This document shows positions 1 to 8,565 of a stretch of 64,000 bases of DNA, piece by piece (within the stretch, counting starts at the first letter, position 1; each line of letters begins with the position of its first letter). The notes under the pieces were generated by a model. That model was given only the letters and a program-made list of their open reading frames with translations. It was not told the DNA's origin and did no database searches. A program made the translations under genes and the position numbers. Origin of the DNA: Nocardia brasiliensis ATCC 700358 (GTDB lineage: Bacteria; Actinomycetota; Actinomycetes; Mycobacteriales; Mycobacteriaceae). The stretch is taken from the NCBI RefSeq assembly GCF_000250675.2, contig NC_018681.1, positions 4,154,001 through 4,218,000 on the forward strand, in the 5' to 3' direction.

Positions 1-378
1 GTCGAGCAGCGAGTGCCCGGAGCCGACCTCGCGAATGGCGTCGACGAGTTCGAGGGCGCCGATGTCTTTGACCACGTATCCGCTGGCGCCGGCCAGGATC
101 GCGTCGAGCATCGCCTGCTCGTCGGTGAACGAGGTCAGGATGAGGCAGTGCAGGCCGGGATGCTGGTCGAGTAGTTCGCGGCACAGTTCGATGCCGTTGC
201 CGTCCGGTAGCCGCACGTCGAGGACCGCGACGTCCGGACGCAGGGCCGGGATGCGCGCCATCGCCTGGGACACGGTGCCGGCCTCGCCGATCACCTCGAG
301 GTCGGGTTCGGCGTCGATCAGGTCGGCGACCCCGCGTCGCACGATCGCGTGATCGTCCACCAAGAACACTGTGACCAT
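1..378 (-). CDS. DevR/DosR-like response regulator, N-terminal receiver domain (partial, runs off window start)
   Basis: The 126 visible residues form a complete receiver domain. The acidic pair D8-D9, the phospho-acceptor D54 and the conserved K104 fall at the same residue numbers I recall for mycobacterial DevR/DosR. The surrounding stretches 'DVRLPDGNGIELCRELL' and 'AILAGASGYVVKDI' are also DevR-like. The LuxR-type DNA-binding half lies outside the window. ATG at 376-378 is the only sensible start. In mycobacteria DevR drives the hypoxia/nitric-oxide dormancy response with the heme kinases DevS/DosT. Here the upstream neighbours on the same strand are a lipoprotein hydrolase and an Acg-family nitroreductase, the latter a typical DevR target. 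The family is sure; orthology with DevR is likely but unproven. Confidence 0.85.
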   Translation of the reverse strand, partial: MVTVFLVDDHAIVRRGVADLIDAEPDLEVIGEAGTVSQAMARIPALRPDVAVLDVRLPDGNGIELCRELLDQHPGLHCLILTSFTDEQAMLDAILAGASGYVVKDIGALELVDAIREVGSGHSLLD

Positions 379-490
379 TGCGTTGCACCTTCCTGGGCCG
401 TTACCTCAGCCTACGAAGATTTATCCGCCGCAGGCTCGGCGTCGGGCCTCGAATCGGTGACCGAAGTCCCTTGACAAACGCGATCGCTGC

Positions 491-1999
491 TCACCCTACG
501 TGCGCGCAGCGCACCTCCCCGGGAGGCGGTGCCAGGTCGATCAGATAGCGGAGCACGGGCTCGTCCACGCAGGCCACGCCGTACCCGAACGCGCTGTGCT
601 GCACGCTGTCGTAGGTGATCAGCGGGGCGTGCAGGGCGCGGGCGAGCGCTACCCCGCCCGGATACGGTGTCGCGGGATCTCCGGTGGCGGCCACGACGAG
701 CACCGGGGGCAACCCGGTCACGTCCGGGACGTGTGGTTGCGACGCGGGTGGCAACGGCCAGAACGCGCACAGGTCCAGCGGCGCTTGCCCGCTCGCCCGC
801 CCGTCGTCGAATATGGGTGCGGCGGCGCGCATTCGGCGATCGAGATCGGCCGCCGCGGCGCGATCGGTGACTCGGACCTCCTCCAGGCACAACACGGCGT
901 TGTGGAGATCGCGTGCCACCGTGTCCGGACGAGCGAAGAAATCCGCGACCGCGAGCAGGGTGTCGCCGCGACCCTGCGTGAGTTCGGTGAGTCCCTGGGT
1001 GAGCCGCGGCCATGCTTCCGGCGAGTAGAGCGAATTGACGATCCCCGCGAAGGCATCGGTATAACCGAGCCCGCGCTGGTCTGAGGTGGCCGCTGGTCGC
1101 TCGATCAGGGGGTCCAGCAACGCGCGCAACGAGATTCGCACTCGTGCCGGATCGGGGTCGGCACCGATCGGGCAGGCCGGCGACGTGACGCACGCGGCCG
1201 CGAAAGCCTCGAACGCGTGCTGGAATCCGGCCGAGAAGGTGACCGGGTCGATCATGTTCGTCGCCGGGTCGACGCCGCCGTCCAAGACCATGGCACGGAT
1301 GCGGTCCGGGAACAGCTCGGCCATGGTCGAGCCGAGCCGCGTGCCGTACGACCCGCCGAAATAGGTCAGCTTCGGATCGCCGAGTACTGCCCGGATGACA
1401 TCGAAATCCCTTGCCACATCGGCGGTTCCGACGTGTGCGAGCACGTCGAGGCCGGTTCGTTCGACGCATTTCGCGACGTAGTCCCGGTGTTCCTGCTCGG
1501 TCTGCGCGATACCGGCCGGGGAGACGTCGAGGTCGAGGTCGCTGCGCTGGGCCTGGAACTCTTCCGCGGTCAGGCATTTCACCTGCGGTATGGACGCGCC
1601 CAGTCCGCGCACATCGACGCCGATCAGGTCGAAGCGCTGGGCCAGCGGCGTTTTCGCGAACGCTTCCGGATACGTCAGGCCGGGGGCGCCCGGCCCGCCC
1701 GGATTGGTGAGCAGTGAACCGATCCGGTCGCCGGCGGCGGGGCGACGGGAGATGGCGATTCGCGCCGTGGCACCGGCGGGTTCGGCATAGTCGAGCGGCA
1801 CTTCGATATGGGTGCACTGGTATCCCGCATCGGCGATCGCGTCGGTGCCCGGGAATTCGGCGCACGAAACCCACTGCGGCGACTGCCGGTAGAACTTGTC
1901 CAGCGCGTCGGGTGTCCGCTCGGAGCTGCCACACGCCGTACTGAACAGCAGCGCCGCGGCCGCCGAGATCATCCCGATCCTGCGTGCCCGGATACGCAT
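491..1999 (-). CDS. Secreted lipoprotein alpha/beta hydrolase (tripeptidyl-aminopeptidase / SlpD-E-like family)
   Basis: This 502-residue protein starts with an arginine-rich lipoprotein signal peptide and a lipobox ending at Cys23 ('LFSTAC'), so it should be anchored on the outer face of the membrane. It has the oxyanion segment 'NPGGPG', a nucleophile elbow 'GGSYG' near residue 217, an Asp in 'GDPATPY' near 440 and a His in 'QHSAFG' near 467. This is the layout of the Streptomyces tripeptidyl aminopeptidases and the mycobacterial Hip1/CaeA-type proteases, with the usual C-terminal TAP-like domain. Substrate unknown: N-terminal peptides or esters are both possible. It lies 90 bases downstream of the nitroreductase gene on the same strand and could share its transcript. 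Confidence 0.85.
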   Translation of the reverse strand: MRIRARRIGMISAAAALLFSTACGSSERTPDALDKFYRQSPQWVSCAEFPGTDAIADAGYQCTHIEVPLDYAEPAGATARIAISRRPAAGDRIGSLLTNPGGPGAPGLTYPEAFAKTPLAQRFDLIGVDVRGLGASIPQVKCLTAEEFQAQRSDLDLDVSPAGIAQTEQEHRDYVAKCVERTGLDVLAHVGTADVARDFDVIRAVLGDPKLTYFGGSYGTRLGSTMAELFPDRIRAMVLDGGVDPATNMIDPVTFSAGFQHAFEAFAAACVTSPACPIGADPDPARVRISLRALLDPLIERPAATSDQRGLGYTDAFAGIVNSLYSPEAWPRLTQGLTELTQGRGDTLLAVADFFARPDTVARDLHNAVLCLEEVRVTDRAAAADLDRRMRAAAPIFDDGRASGQAPLDLCAFWPLPPASQPHVPDVTGLPPVLVVAATGDPATPYPGGVALARALHAPLITYDSVQHSAFGYGVACVDEPVLRYLIDLAPPPGEVRCAHVG

Positions 2000-2089
2000 G
2001 GCCTACCCCCATCGCCGATCCCACCAGGATTCATTCTGCCGCAACACGACAGAACAGACCACCTGGCAGGCGCCGGATTGGTCCTGCCG

Positions 2090-3091
2090 TTATCCCTGAC
2101 GAAACGACAGGATCTCGGGGACCGGGCGGCGGCGCGACAGGACAGGCACCTCGCCGTCGGGTGCGACGCCGATCCGGAGCACGACCTGCGGGGTGCCGGG
2201 GTGGGGTAGCAGGTTCGCGATCGTCCTTCGGGCGGTGGTCATTTCGGTGATGTGGGTGAGCGTGCACGTGGCCAGTCCCGCCGCGGTGCCTTCCAACAGC
2301 ACCGCCGAGAGCGCCTCGCCGGTGTGCAACCACTCGCGGACCGAGTCGGCGGCGGAGCTGAGCACCACCAGCCGCGCGCGGTCCTCGATCGCCGCGCGGC
2401 GCTCGGACTGCGCCGCGGCGGGGAACGTGCGCCCGACGGGCACGCGGGCGGACTCCTCGCGGGAGATCACGGCGCTGCGCGGCACCCCGTCGGCCAGATC
2501 GGAATGCCCGGTCCACCAATGTAATTCGGCTTGGTACTCCATGTCGTACCGATGCAGTGCGGTCGTACGCTGCGCCGCGAGCGCGAGGCGCGGGTTCGCC
2601 GCCGGGCCGAGCACGTCGAGTTCGATGTGATGGGGATTGGTGAGCAACCGTGCGGCGTGCAGGAATTCGGGCCAGTCCCGCGGCGGCAGCATCGGCAGCC
2701 GATCGGTCCGCCGTAGCTCGATGACTCTGGCCCTGGCATGCACGCCGGCGGGGGGATCGGGCCACGGGCGGAACGAGACCGTCGCCAGGCGATCGGGCCG
2801 GGCCGGATCAGGCAGCCGGACGACGTCGGTGTGCCAGCCACGCACGGCGAGCGCGGTGCGCAGATGATGCAGCATCGCCCCGCAGCTGATCACCAGCTGC
2901 CTGCCGCGCGGGTCGGTCGCGCCGAGGAGCCGGTCGTCGTCTCGATGCAGATGCAGATAGGTGCCGTCGAACACCCACTGCCACGGCTGCGTGTTGTGCA
3001 CCGAGGGCGCCCGCCCCGCCAGTCGCACGGCCGCCGTGAGCGTCGGCCGATCCGGCGCGAGTGTCCGGGGGAGTGCGTCGCTTGCGGTCAT
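2090..3091 (-). CDS. Acg-family nitroreductase-like protein
   Basis: This 333-residue protein has the N-terminal signature of the mycobacterial Acg family (Rv2032, Rv3131), with 'RAPSVHNTQPW' near residue 27 and a C-terminal 'EGTAAGLATCTLTHI' segment. The family has a duplicated nitroreductase fold. Acg itself binds FMN very tightly and is thought to sequester it rather than reduce nitro compounds, so catalysis is not assured. I chose ATG at 3091 ('MTASDALPRTLAP'); an upstream GTG-type start would add 24 low-complexity residues. The gene ends 90 bases before the lipoprotein hydrolase gene. Acg genes are classic DevR-regulon members, which suits the DevR-like regulator nearby, but I found no convincing Dev box upstream. 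Confidence 0.82.
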   Translation of the reverse strand: MTASDALPRTLAPDRPTLTAAVRLAGRAPSVHNTQPWQWVFDGTYLHLHRDDDRLLGATDPRGRQLVISCGAMLHHLRTALAVRGWHTDVVRLPDPARPDRLATVSFRPWPDPPAGVHARARVIELRRTDRLPMLPPRDWPEFLHAARLLTNPHHIELDVLGPAANPRLALAAQRTTALHRYDMEYQAELHWWTGHSDLADGVPRSAVISREESARVPVGRTFPAAAQSERRAAIEDRARLVVLSSAADSVREWLHTGEALSAVLLEGTAAGLATCTLTHITEMTTARRTIANLLPHPGTPQVVLRIGVAPDGEVPVLSRRRPVPEILSFRQG

Positions 3092-3177
3092 GTCCCGAGT
3101 GTCCGGTGCGCGAGCCGACCGCCGATACGGGACTCGGACCCGACTCGGAAGGCCGAAAGTCACTCGCGGGCAGCACG

Positions 3178-3213
3178 AAAAACAGGCCGCCCCCGAAGGA
3201 GCGGCCTGTTTTT
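3178..3213. terminator. Strong bidirectional Rho-independent terminator after katG
   Basis: A perfect 13-base-pair inverted repeat (arm 'aaaaacaggccgc') encloses a 10-base loop. On either strand the GC stem is followed by a run of five T. It begins 11 bases beyond the katG stop codon and also insulates the nitroreductase gene further along the minus strand. It is one of the few terminators in this window with a T tract. Confidence 0.9.
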
Positions 3214-3223
3214 CGATCGAGGA

Positions 3224-5449
3224 TCAGGCGAGGTCGAACCGGTCGCTGTTGACGACCTTGACCCACGCGGCGACGAAGTCGTCGACGAACCGCTGGCCCG
3301 CGTCCTGCTGGGCGTAGACCTCGGCGATCGCGCGCAACTGCGAATGCGAGCCGAAGATCAGGTCGTTGGCGGTCGCGGTCCAGGTGGGCTGACCCGCGCG
3401 GACACCCTGGTAGACGTTCTCCGCCGACTCCGAGGCCTTCCACTCGACGCTCTGATCGAGGAGGTTGACGAAGAAGTCGTTGGTCAGCGTGCCCGGCCGC
3501 TGGGTGAAGACGCCGTGTTCGCTGCCGCCATAGTTGGCGCCCAGCGCGCGCAGGCCACCGACGAGCACCGTCAGCTCCGGCGCCGTGACATCGAGCAGGT
3601 ATGCCCGCTCGAGCAGCAGCCGCTCCAGCGGGGCCTTCTCGCCGGCCCGCACGTAGTTGCGGAAACCGTCGGCCCGCGGTTCGAGCACCGCGAACGACTC
3701 GACATCGGTGTTCTCCTGCGTCGCGTCGGTGCGCCCGGGGGCGAACGGCACCGTCACGGCGTGCCCCGCGTCCTTGGCCGCCTTCTCGATCGCCGCGGAG
3801 CCGGCGAGGATGATCAGGTCGGCCAGCGAGACCTGCTTGCCGCCGGCGGCCGAGCCGTTGAAGTCCTGCTGGATCTGCTCCAGCACCGGCAGCACCTTGG
3901 CCAGTTCGGCGGGTTCGTTGAGTTCCCAGCTCTTTTGGGGCTCGAGCCGGATGCGGGCGCCGTTCGCGCCGCCGCGCTTGTCGGTGCTGCGGAAGCTCGA
4001 CGCGGACGCCCAGGCAGTCTTGACGAGCTGCGCCACCGACAGGCCCGACTCGAGCACCTTGCTCTTGAGCGCCTCGATGTCCTGCGCATCGATCAGCGCA
4101 TGCTCGACGGCCGGCACCGGGTCCTGCCAGAGCTGCGGTTCGGGCACCCACGGGCCGAGGTAGCGGCTGATCGGACCCATATCGCGATGCAGCAGCTTGT
4201 ACCAGGCCTTGGCGAATGCCACGGACAGCTCTTCGGGGTGCTCCAGCCAGCGGCTGGTGATCTCCCGATAGATCGGATCCTCGCGCAGGGCCAGGTCCGA
4301 GGTCAGCATGGTCGGGGTGCGGCCGGGACCGTCGAACGGATCGGGGATGGTGCCCTCGCCCGCGCCGTCCTTCGGCTTCCACTGCCACGCGCCGGCGGGG
4401 CTCTTGGTCAGCTCCCACTCGTAGCCGTACAGGTTCTGCAGGAACCCGTTGCCCCACTGGGTCGGCGTGGACGTCCAGACGACCTCCAGGCCGCTGGTGA
4501 TGGCGTCCTTGCCCTTGCCGGTACCGTGGGCGCTCTTCCAGCCGAGGCCCTGCTGCTCGATCGGCGCCGCTTCGGGTTCGGCGCCCACCAGGTCGGGGTT
4601 GCCCGCGCCGTGCGTCTTGCCGAAGCTGTGGCCGCCGACGATGAGCGCGGCGGTCTCCTCGTCGTTCATCGCCATGCGGCCGAACGTCTCTCGGATATCG
4701 CGTGCGGAGGCGACCGGATCGGGCTGACCGTTCGGCCCTTCCGGGTTCACGTAGATCAGGCCCATCTGGACCGCGCCGAGCGGGCCCGAGAGCTCACGGT
4801 CACCGCTGTAGCGCTCATCGCCGAGCCAGGTGTCCTCCGGACCCCAGAAGACCTCTTCCGGTTCCCAGATGTCGGGGCGGCCGAAGCCGAAACCGAAGGT
4901 CTGGAAGCCCATCGAATCGAGTGCCACGTTGCCGGCGAACACCAGCAGGTCGGCCCAGGAGATCTTGTTGCCGTACTTTTGCTTGACCGGCCACAGCAGG
5001 CGGCGCGCCTTGTCCAGGTTCGCGTTGTCGGGCCAGCTGTTCAGCGGGGCGAACCGCTGCGCGCCCTGCCCGCCGCCACCGCGGCCGTCGGCGATGCGGT
5101 AGGTGCCCGCGGCGTGCCAGCTCATCCGGATGAACAGGCCGCCGTAGTTGCCGTAGTCGGCGGGCCACCAGTCCTGCGAGTTGGTCAGGACTGCCGCGAC
5201 GTCCGCCTTCAGCGCTTCGACATCGAGCTTCTCGAACTCTTCGGCATAGTTGAAGTTCTCGCCGAGCGGGTTCGATTTGGACGAATGCGCGTGCAGCACC
5301 GAGAGATCGATCTGCTCCGGCCACCAGTCCTTGTTGGTGCGGGGGCGGTGGTCGGTCTGCGGCGTCGGGGACGGGATCGCCGGGTTCTCGCTCTCGCTCG
5401 CGCTGCGAGTTTCGGTATCAGGAGTCGGTGGACGGCTGTCGGACGTCAC
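3224..5449 (-). CDS. katG: Catalase-peroxidase KatG
   Basis: Bifunctional heme catalase-peroxidase of 741 residues that removes hydrogen peroxide and organic peroxides in the cytoplasm. The active site is intact: distal R108, W111 and H112 ('RMSWHAAGTYR'), the Y233 and M259 partners that form the Met-Tyr-Trp adduct with W111, and proximal H274 in 'GGHSFGKTHG'. All are offset by four from the residues I recall for Mycobacterium tuberculosis KatG. S319 in 'DAITSGLEVVW' matches the wild-type Ser315 position linked to isoniazid activation. The second, heme-free domain is present. Start: GTG at 5449 with 'aaggaa' upstream; the open frame continues upstream through furA but is not coding there. furA ends 35 bases upstream, so the pair is one operon. 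Confidence 0.98.
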   Translation of the reverse strand: MTSDSRPPTPDTETRSASESENPAIPSPTPQTDHRPRTNKDWWPEQIDLSVLHAHSSKSNPLGENFNYAEEFEKLDVEALKADVAAVLTNSQDWWPADYGNYGGLFIRMSWHAAGTYRIADGRGGGGQGAQRFAPLNSWPDNANLDKARRLLWPVKQKYGNKISWADLLVFAGNVALDSMGFQTFGFGFGRPDIWEPEEVFWGPEDTWLGDERYSGDRELSGPLGAVQMGLIYVNPEGPNGQPDPVASARDIRETFGRMAMNDEETAALIVGGHSFGKTHGAGNPDLVGAEPEAAPIEQQGLGWKSAHGTGKGKDAITSGLEVVWTSTPTQWGNGFLQNLYGYEWELTKSPAGAWQWKPKDGAGEGTIPDPFDGPGRTPTMLTSDLALREDPIYREITSRWLEHPEELSVAFAKAWYKLLHRDMGPISRYLGPWVPEPQLWQDPVPAVEHALIDAQDIEALKSKVLESGLSVAQLVKTAWASASSFRSTDKRGGANGARIRLEPQKSWELNEPAELAKVLPVLEQIQQDFNGSAAGGKQVSLADLIILAGSAAIEKAAKDAGHAVTVPFAPGRTDATQENTDVESFAVLEPRADGFRNYVRAGEKAPLERLLLERAYLLDVTAPELTVLVGGLRALGANYGGSEHGVFTQRPGTLTNDFFVNLLDQSVEWKASESAENVYQGVRAGQPTWTATANDLIFGSHSQLRAIAEVYAQQDAGQRFVDDFVAAWVKVVNSDRFDLA

Positions 5450-5484
5450 GGTATTCCTTCCTTGATGAGTAGTGCGGGCTGTGG

Positions 5485-5928
5485 TCAGGGACGTGGTGGA
5501 GCGGCGGTCGCCGCCGCGCAGTCGGGGCAGCGGCCCCAGTAGATGACTTCGGCCTCGTCGATGGCGAAGCCGCTGTCGTCGGACGCGGACAGGCAGGGCG
5601 CTTCGCCGATCGCGCAGTCGACGTCGGCGATCCGGCCGCAGTGGCGGCACACGACGTGATGATGGTTGTCGCCGACCCGGGTCTCGTATCGCGCCACCGA
5701 ACCGGACGGCTGGATGCAGCGCAGCAGGCCGGCGGCGGTGAGGGTGTGCAGCGAGTCGTACACCGCCTGGTGCGACACCGCGGACAGGCGTGAGCGCACG
5801 GCCCGGATGATGGAATCGGTGTCGGCGTGCGGGTGCTCGTGCACGGCGCTCAGTACCGCGACCCGGGGCGCGGTCACGCGCAGCGAAACTCCCCGCAGCA
5901 TCTGCTGGAATTCCATGGCCGTCGGCAC
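5485..5928 (-). CDS. furA: FurA, redox/iron-responsive repressor of furA-katG
   Basis: Ferric-uptake-regulator family protein of about 147 residues. It has an N-terminal winged helix ('SHQAVYDSLHTLTAAGLL'), the metal and dimer motif 'NHHHVVCRHCG' and a C-terminal 'CPDC'. It closely resembles mycobacterial FurA, which represses its own operon with katG and releases DNA on oxidation. There is no clear Shine-Dalgarno. A promoter-like pair upstream would place the transcript start within a few bases of GTG 5928, so I chose that start and expect a leaderless message. ATG 5916 ('MEFQQMLRG') is the alternative and gives 143 residues. Confidence 0.95.
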   Translation of the reverse strand: MPTAMEFQQMLRGVSLRVTAPRVAVLSAVHEHPHADTDSIIRAVRSRLSAVSHQAVYDSLHTLTAAGLLRCIQPSGSVARYETRVGDNHHHVVCRHCGRIADVDCAIGEAPCLSASDDSGFAIDEAEVIYWGRCPDCAAATAAPPRP

Positions 5929-5935
5929 GAACGAG

Positions 5936-5964
5936 AGTCTTGTCCGTTTTCTGGAATGAGTCAA
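5936..5964 (-). promoter_or_regulatory. furA: furA-katG promoter and probable FurA operator
   Basis: On the minus strand TTGACT (-35) is followed, after 17 bases, by AAGACT (-10). The spacer is the AT-rich stretch 'CATTCCAGAAAACGGAC', the kind of sequence FurA-type repressors occupy in front of mycobacterial and streptomycete furA-katG operons. The -10 box ends 8 bases before GTG 5928, which implies a leaderless transcript. The boxes are seen directly; FurA binding is inferred. Confidence 0.6.
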
Positions 5965-6136
5965 CCATTTGCCGCCGGTCGAATCCGGGTGCGCGCCCGT
6001 TGTGATCGACACCAGGAGCCCGCGGTGACGGTCGGTCAGGTCTCCCAAGGAATCCGGGAAGGCCGGGCCGGGGCCAGCGGGGCCGGTTAGCGTCTGCGCA
6101 CATCGGACGAGTGCACGAAGTGGCCGGAGGTGCCGC

Positions 6137-7147
6137 GTGGTCGATCGGATCTTCCGGGGCGCGTCGGTGGTCGCGGTGCGGTGCGCGACCGCGGTGCTGG
6201 TGGGCGCGCTGCTCACGAGCACCGCGCGCGCCGAGCCGCCGGCGACGGCCCCGGACGGCTCGCGCGTGCTGAGCTTCGCCGAGGGTCGGGCAGGCATCGA
6301 CATGAGCATCCACTCCGCGGTGATGGGAAAACCGGTGACCTTGAAAGTGCTTCGGGCACCGGATGATTCGAAACCGGCGCCGACACTGTATCTGCTCAAC
6401 GGCGCGGACGGCGGGATAGATCGAAATTGGGCCGACGCGACCGATGTCGCGGAGTTCTTCGCCGACAAGCAGGTCAACATCGTCATCCCGTTCGGCGGCG
6501 AGGGCAGCTACTTCACCGACTGGCGCGCCGACGATCCGGCGCTGGGCAAACAGCGCTGGGCCACCTTTCTCACGCGCGAGCTGCCGCCGATCGTCGACGC
6601 CACGCTGGACACGACGGGCGCGAACGCGATCGCGGGCATCTCGATGGCGGGCACGGCCGTGTTCCAGCTGGCCCTGTCCGCGCCCGGGGTGTATCGCGCG
6701 ATCGGTTCCTACAGCGGTTGTGTACGTACCAGCGACGCGCGCGGTCAGGCCGTGGTCAACGCGGTGGTCGCCAGTCAGCAGGGCAATCCGGTGAACATGT
6801 GGGGACCGCCGAGCGATCCCGCGTGGGCCGCCAACGATCCCTACCTGCACGCCGAAAAGCTGCGTGGCACAGCGATATACGTGGCCAGTGGAAACGGCAG
6901 TCCGGGCCCCTACGATACCGTCGACGGTGTCCGCGGCGATCTGCTGCAACTGACCTATCAGCTGATCTTCGGCGCACCGCTGGAGGCCATCGCGCACGTC
7001 TGCACCCGGCAACTGCGAGACCGGTTGCGGGAGTTGCGTATTCCGGCGACCGTCGACCTGCGCGCGACGGGCACGCACTCGTGGGGCTACTGGCAGCAGG
7101 ACCTGCACAACTCCTGGCCGATCTTCAGTGCGGCGCTGAACCGGTGA
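6137..7147 (+). CDS. Antigen-85-like secreted esterase / putative mycolyltransferase (copy 1)
   Basis: Secreted alpha/beta hydrolase of 336 residues with a signal peptide ending near 'STARAEP'. The fold cues match the antigen 85 / corynomycolyltransferase family: 'LYLLNGADGG' early, a nucleophile Ser near residue 169 in 'GISMAG', and a C-terminal catalytic His near 314 in 'THSWGYWQQDL', close to the 'HSWEYW' of Ag85. These enzymes move mycolic acids between trehalose monomycolate and arabinogalactan or a second trehalose outside the membrane. GTG 6137 is the start, six bases after GGAGG. Its stop overlaps the start of the following MFS gene (GTGA). A close paralogue sits at 10954. Acyl specificity is not known. 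Confidence 0.85.
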   Translation: MVDRIFRGASVVAVRCATAVLVGALLTSTARAEPPATAPDGSRVLSFAEGRAGIDMSIHSAVMGKPVTLKVLRAPDDSKPAPTLYLLNGADGGIDRNWADATDVAEFFADKQVNIVIPFGGEGSYFTDWRADDPALGKQRWATFLTRELPPIVDATLDTTGANAIAGISMAGTAVFQLALSAPGVYRAIGSYSGCVRTSDARGQAVVNAVVASQQGNPVNMWGPPSDPAWAANDPYLHAEKLRGTAIYVASGNGSPGPYDTVDGVRGDLLQLTYQLIFGAPLEAIAHVCTRQLRDRLRELRIPATVDLRATGTHSWGYWQQDLHNSWPIFSAALNR

Positions 7148-8565
7148 GGGCCCTCGGCGCCCGGCTGCCCGATATCCGGCTCGCGGGCGGCCTCGACGCG
7201 TGGCTCGCGTTCACCGGCTGCCTGATCGCGGTGTTCATGCAGATGATCGACGTGACCATCGTCAATACCGCGCTGCCGGAGCTGACCGCCGACCTGAACG
7301 CCTCGGCGGCACAGCAGTTGCTGGTGGTGTCCGGCTATTCGCTGGCCTTCGCGTGCACCTTGCTGACCGCCGCACGGATCGGTGCCATCCTGGGGCGTCG
7401 CGTCGTATTCCTGGTGTCGGTCACGGCTTTCACGGTGTTCTCGGTGTGGTGCGGAATGTCCACCAGCGCGCTGGAATTGGTGATCGCGCGCATCTTCCAG
7501 GGCGCCGCGGGCGCCGGTATGGCCGCGCAGACCATCGCCATCCTGATCGCGAGCTTCCCGCCCAGCCGGCACCAGTTGGTGTTCGCGCTCTACGGCGCGA
7601 CCGCGGGCTTCGCGGGCATGCTCGGCCCGATCGTCGGCGGAGCGCTGGTCACGGCCGATATCGCCGGTCTCGGTTGGCATTCGGTGTTCCTGATGAATCT
7701 GCCGATCGGGCTGCTCGCCTTCGCGCTCGGGTATCGGTACCTGCGGCTCGGCCGGCCGCCGGAACGCGATCGGCTCGATCTCGGCGGGGTGGTGCTGTCC
7801 ACCGTCAGCCTGTTCGCGTTGCTCGCCGCGCTCGCCGATATCCAGCAGAACGGTTGGCGTCCGGGGCCTTTCGCGGTGCTCGCGGCGGCACTGGCGCTGG
7901 GCGCGGTGTTCCTCGCGTACGAGCGCAGGCTGGTCTGGCGCGGCGGCAGCCCGCTGGTGCGCCTGGATCTGTTCGCCGACCGGGGTTTCGCGATCGGCGC
8001 CGGACTGGTGGCGTGCTTCTTCGGGCTGTTCACCGCGTTCGTGTTCACCGTCTCGATCACCCTGCAGGACATCCTGCACTTCTCGCCGCTGCGCACCGGC
8101 TTCGCGATGACACCGTTCGCGCTCGGGGCAGGTGCGGGTGCGCTCGCCTCGCCGTTTCTCGTAAAGCGCTGGGGAGTAAAGGTACTCGCGGGCGGGATCG
8201 CGGGGTACGGCAGCCTGGTCGCGGTCGGTGCGGGATATCTGCGCCTGACCAACGGGGAGGTGAATCTGGCGCTGGCGCTCGGCCCGGTCTTCCTGTCCGG
8301 ACTCGGAGTCGGTCTGTTCGGGGTGCAATTGCAACCGCTGATGCTGTCGGGACTGCGGGAGCGTCAGATGGCCGAGGCGTCCGGCCAGTTGCCCACCATC
8401 GAGCAGATCGGCAACGCGGTGGGGCTGGCGTTGCTCAGCGTCATGTTCTTTCGCGTCCACACGCTGAGCGGCAGCGTGCTGATGCTGTCGGCCATCGCGA
8501 TCGGGGCACTCGCCATGGCCGCGGCGACCCTGGCGCTGCCCGATCCGGCGGACAAGCTCAGGTGA
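7144..8565 (+). CDS. MFS transporter, DHA2 (14-TM) drug:proton antiporter family
   Basis: Integral membrane protein of 473 residues. It has the DHA2 signature 'QMIDVTIVNTALPEL' in the first helix, many hydrophobic helices and the length expected of EmrB/QacA-type antiporters. It probably exports a drug or an amphipathic product with proton motive force. The GTG start overlaps the stop of the upstream antigen-85-like gene by four bases, so the two are translationally coupled, which hints at a substrate linked to envelope lipids. The 3' end overlaps the convergent acyl-CoA ligase gene by 8 bases. The frame stays open far upstream of the GTG but is not coding there. Confidence 0.9.
   Translation: MRALGARLPDIRLAGGLDAWLAFTGCLIAVFMQMIDVTIVNTALPELTADLNASAAQQLLVVSGYSLAFACTLLTAARIGAILGRRVVFLVSVTAFTVFSVWCGMSTSALELVIARIFQGAAGAGMAAQTIAILIASFPPSRHQLVFALYGATAGFAGMLGPIVGGALVTADIAGLGWHSVFLMNLPIGLLAFALGYRYLRLGRPPERDRLDLGGVVLSTVSLFALLAALADIQQNGWRPGPFAVLAAALALGAVFLAYERRLVWRGGSPLVRLDLFADRGFAIGAGLVACFFGLFTAFVFTVSITLQDILHFSPLRTGFAMTPFALGAGAGALASPFLVKRWGVKVLAGGIAGYGSLVAVGAGYLRLTNGEVNLALALGPVFLSGLGVGLFGVQLQPLMLSGLRERQMAEASGQLPTIEQIGNAVGLALLSVMFFRVHTLSGSVLMLSAIAIGALAMAAATLALPDPADKLR

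Noticed and set aside
3120..3145. A possible Dev box (GGGACT ... ACCC) upstream of the Acg-type gene.
   Set aside because: The spacing is one base short and the second half-site does not match the TTSGGGACTWWAGTCCCSAA consensus.
2738..5542. A 934-codon plus-strand frame opposite katG and the nitroreductase gene.
   Set aside because: It has no recognisable motifs and covers two well-supported minus-strand genes plus a terminator, so it is a shadow frame.
3224..7108. A 1294-codon frame that would fuse KatG to 550 upstream residues.
   Set aside because: The upstream part is antisense or out of frame to furA and the antigen-85-like gene; GTG 5449 with its ribosome site gives a normal KatG length.
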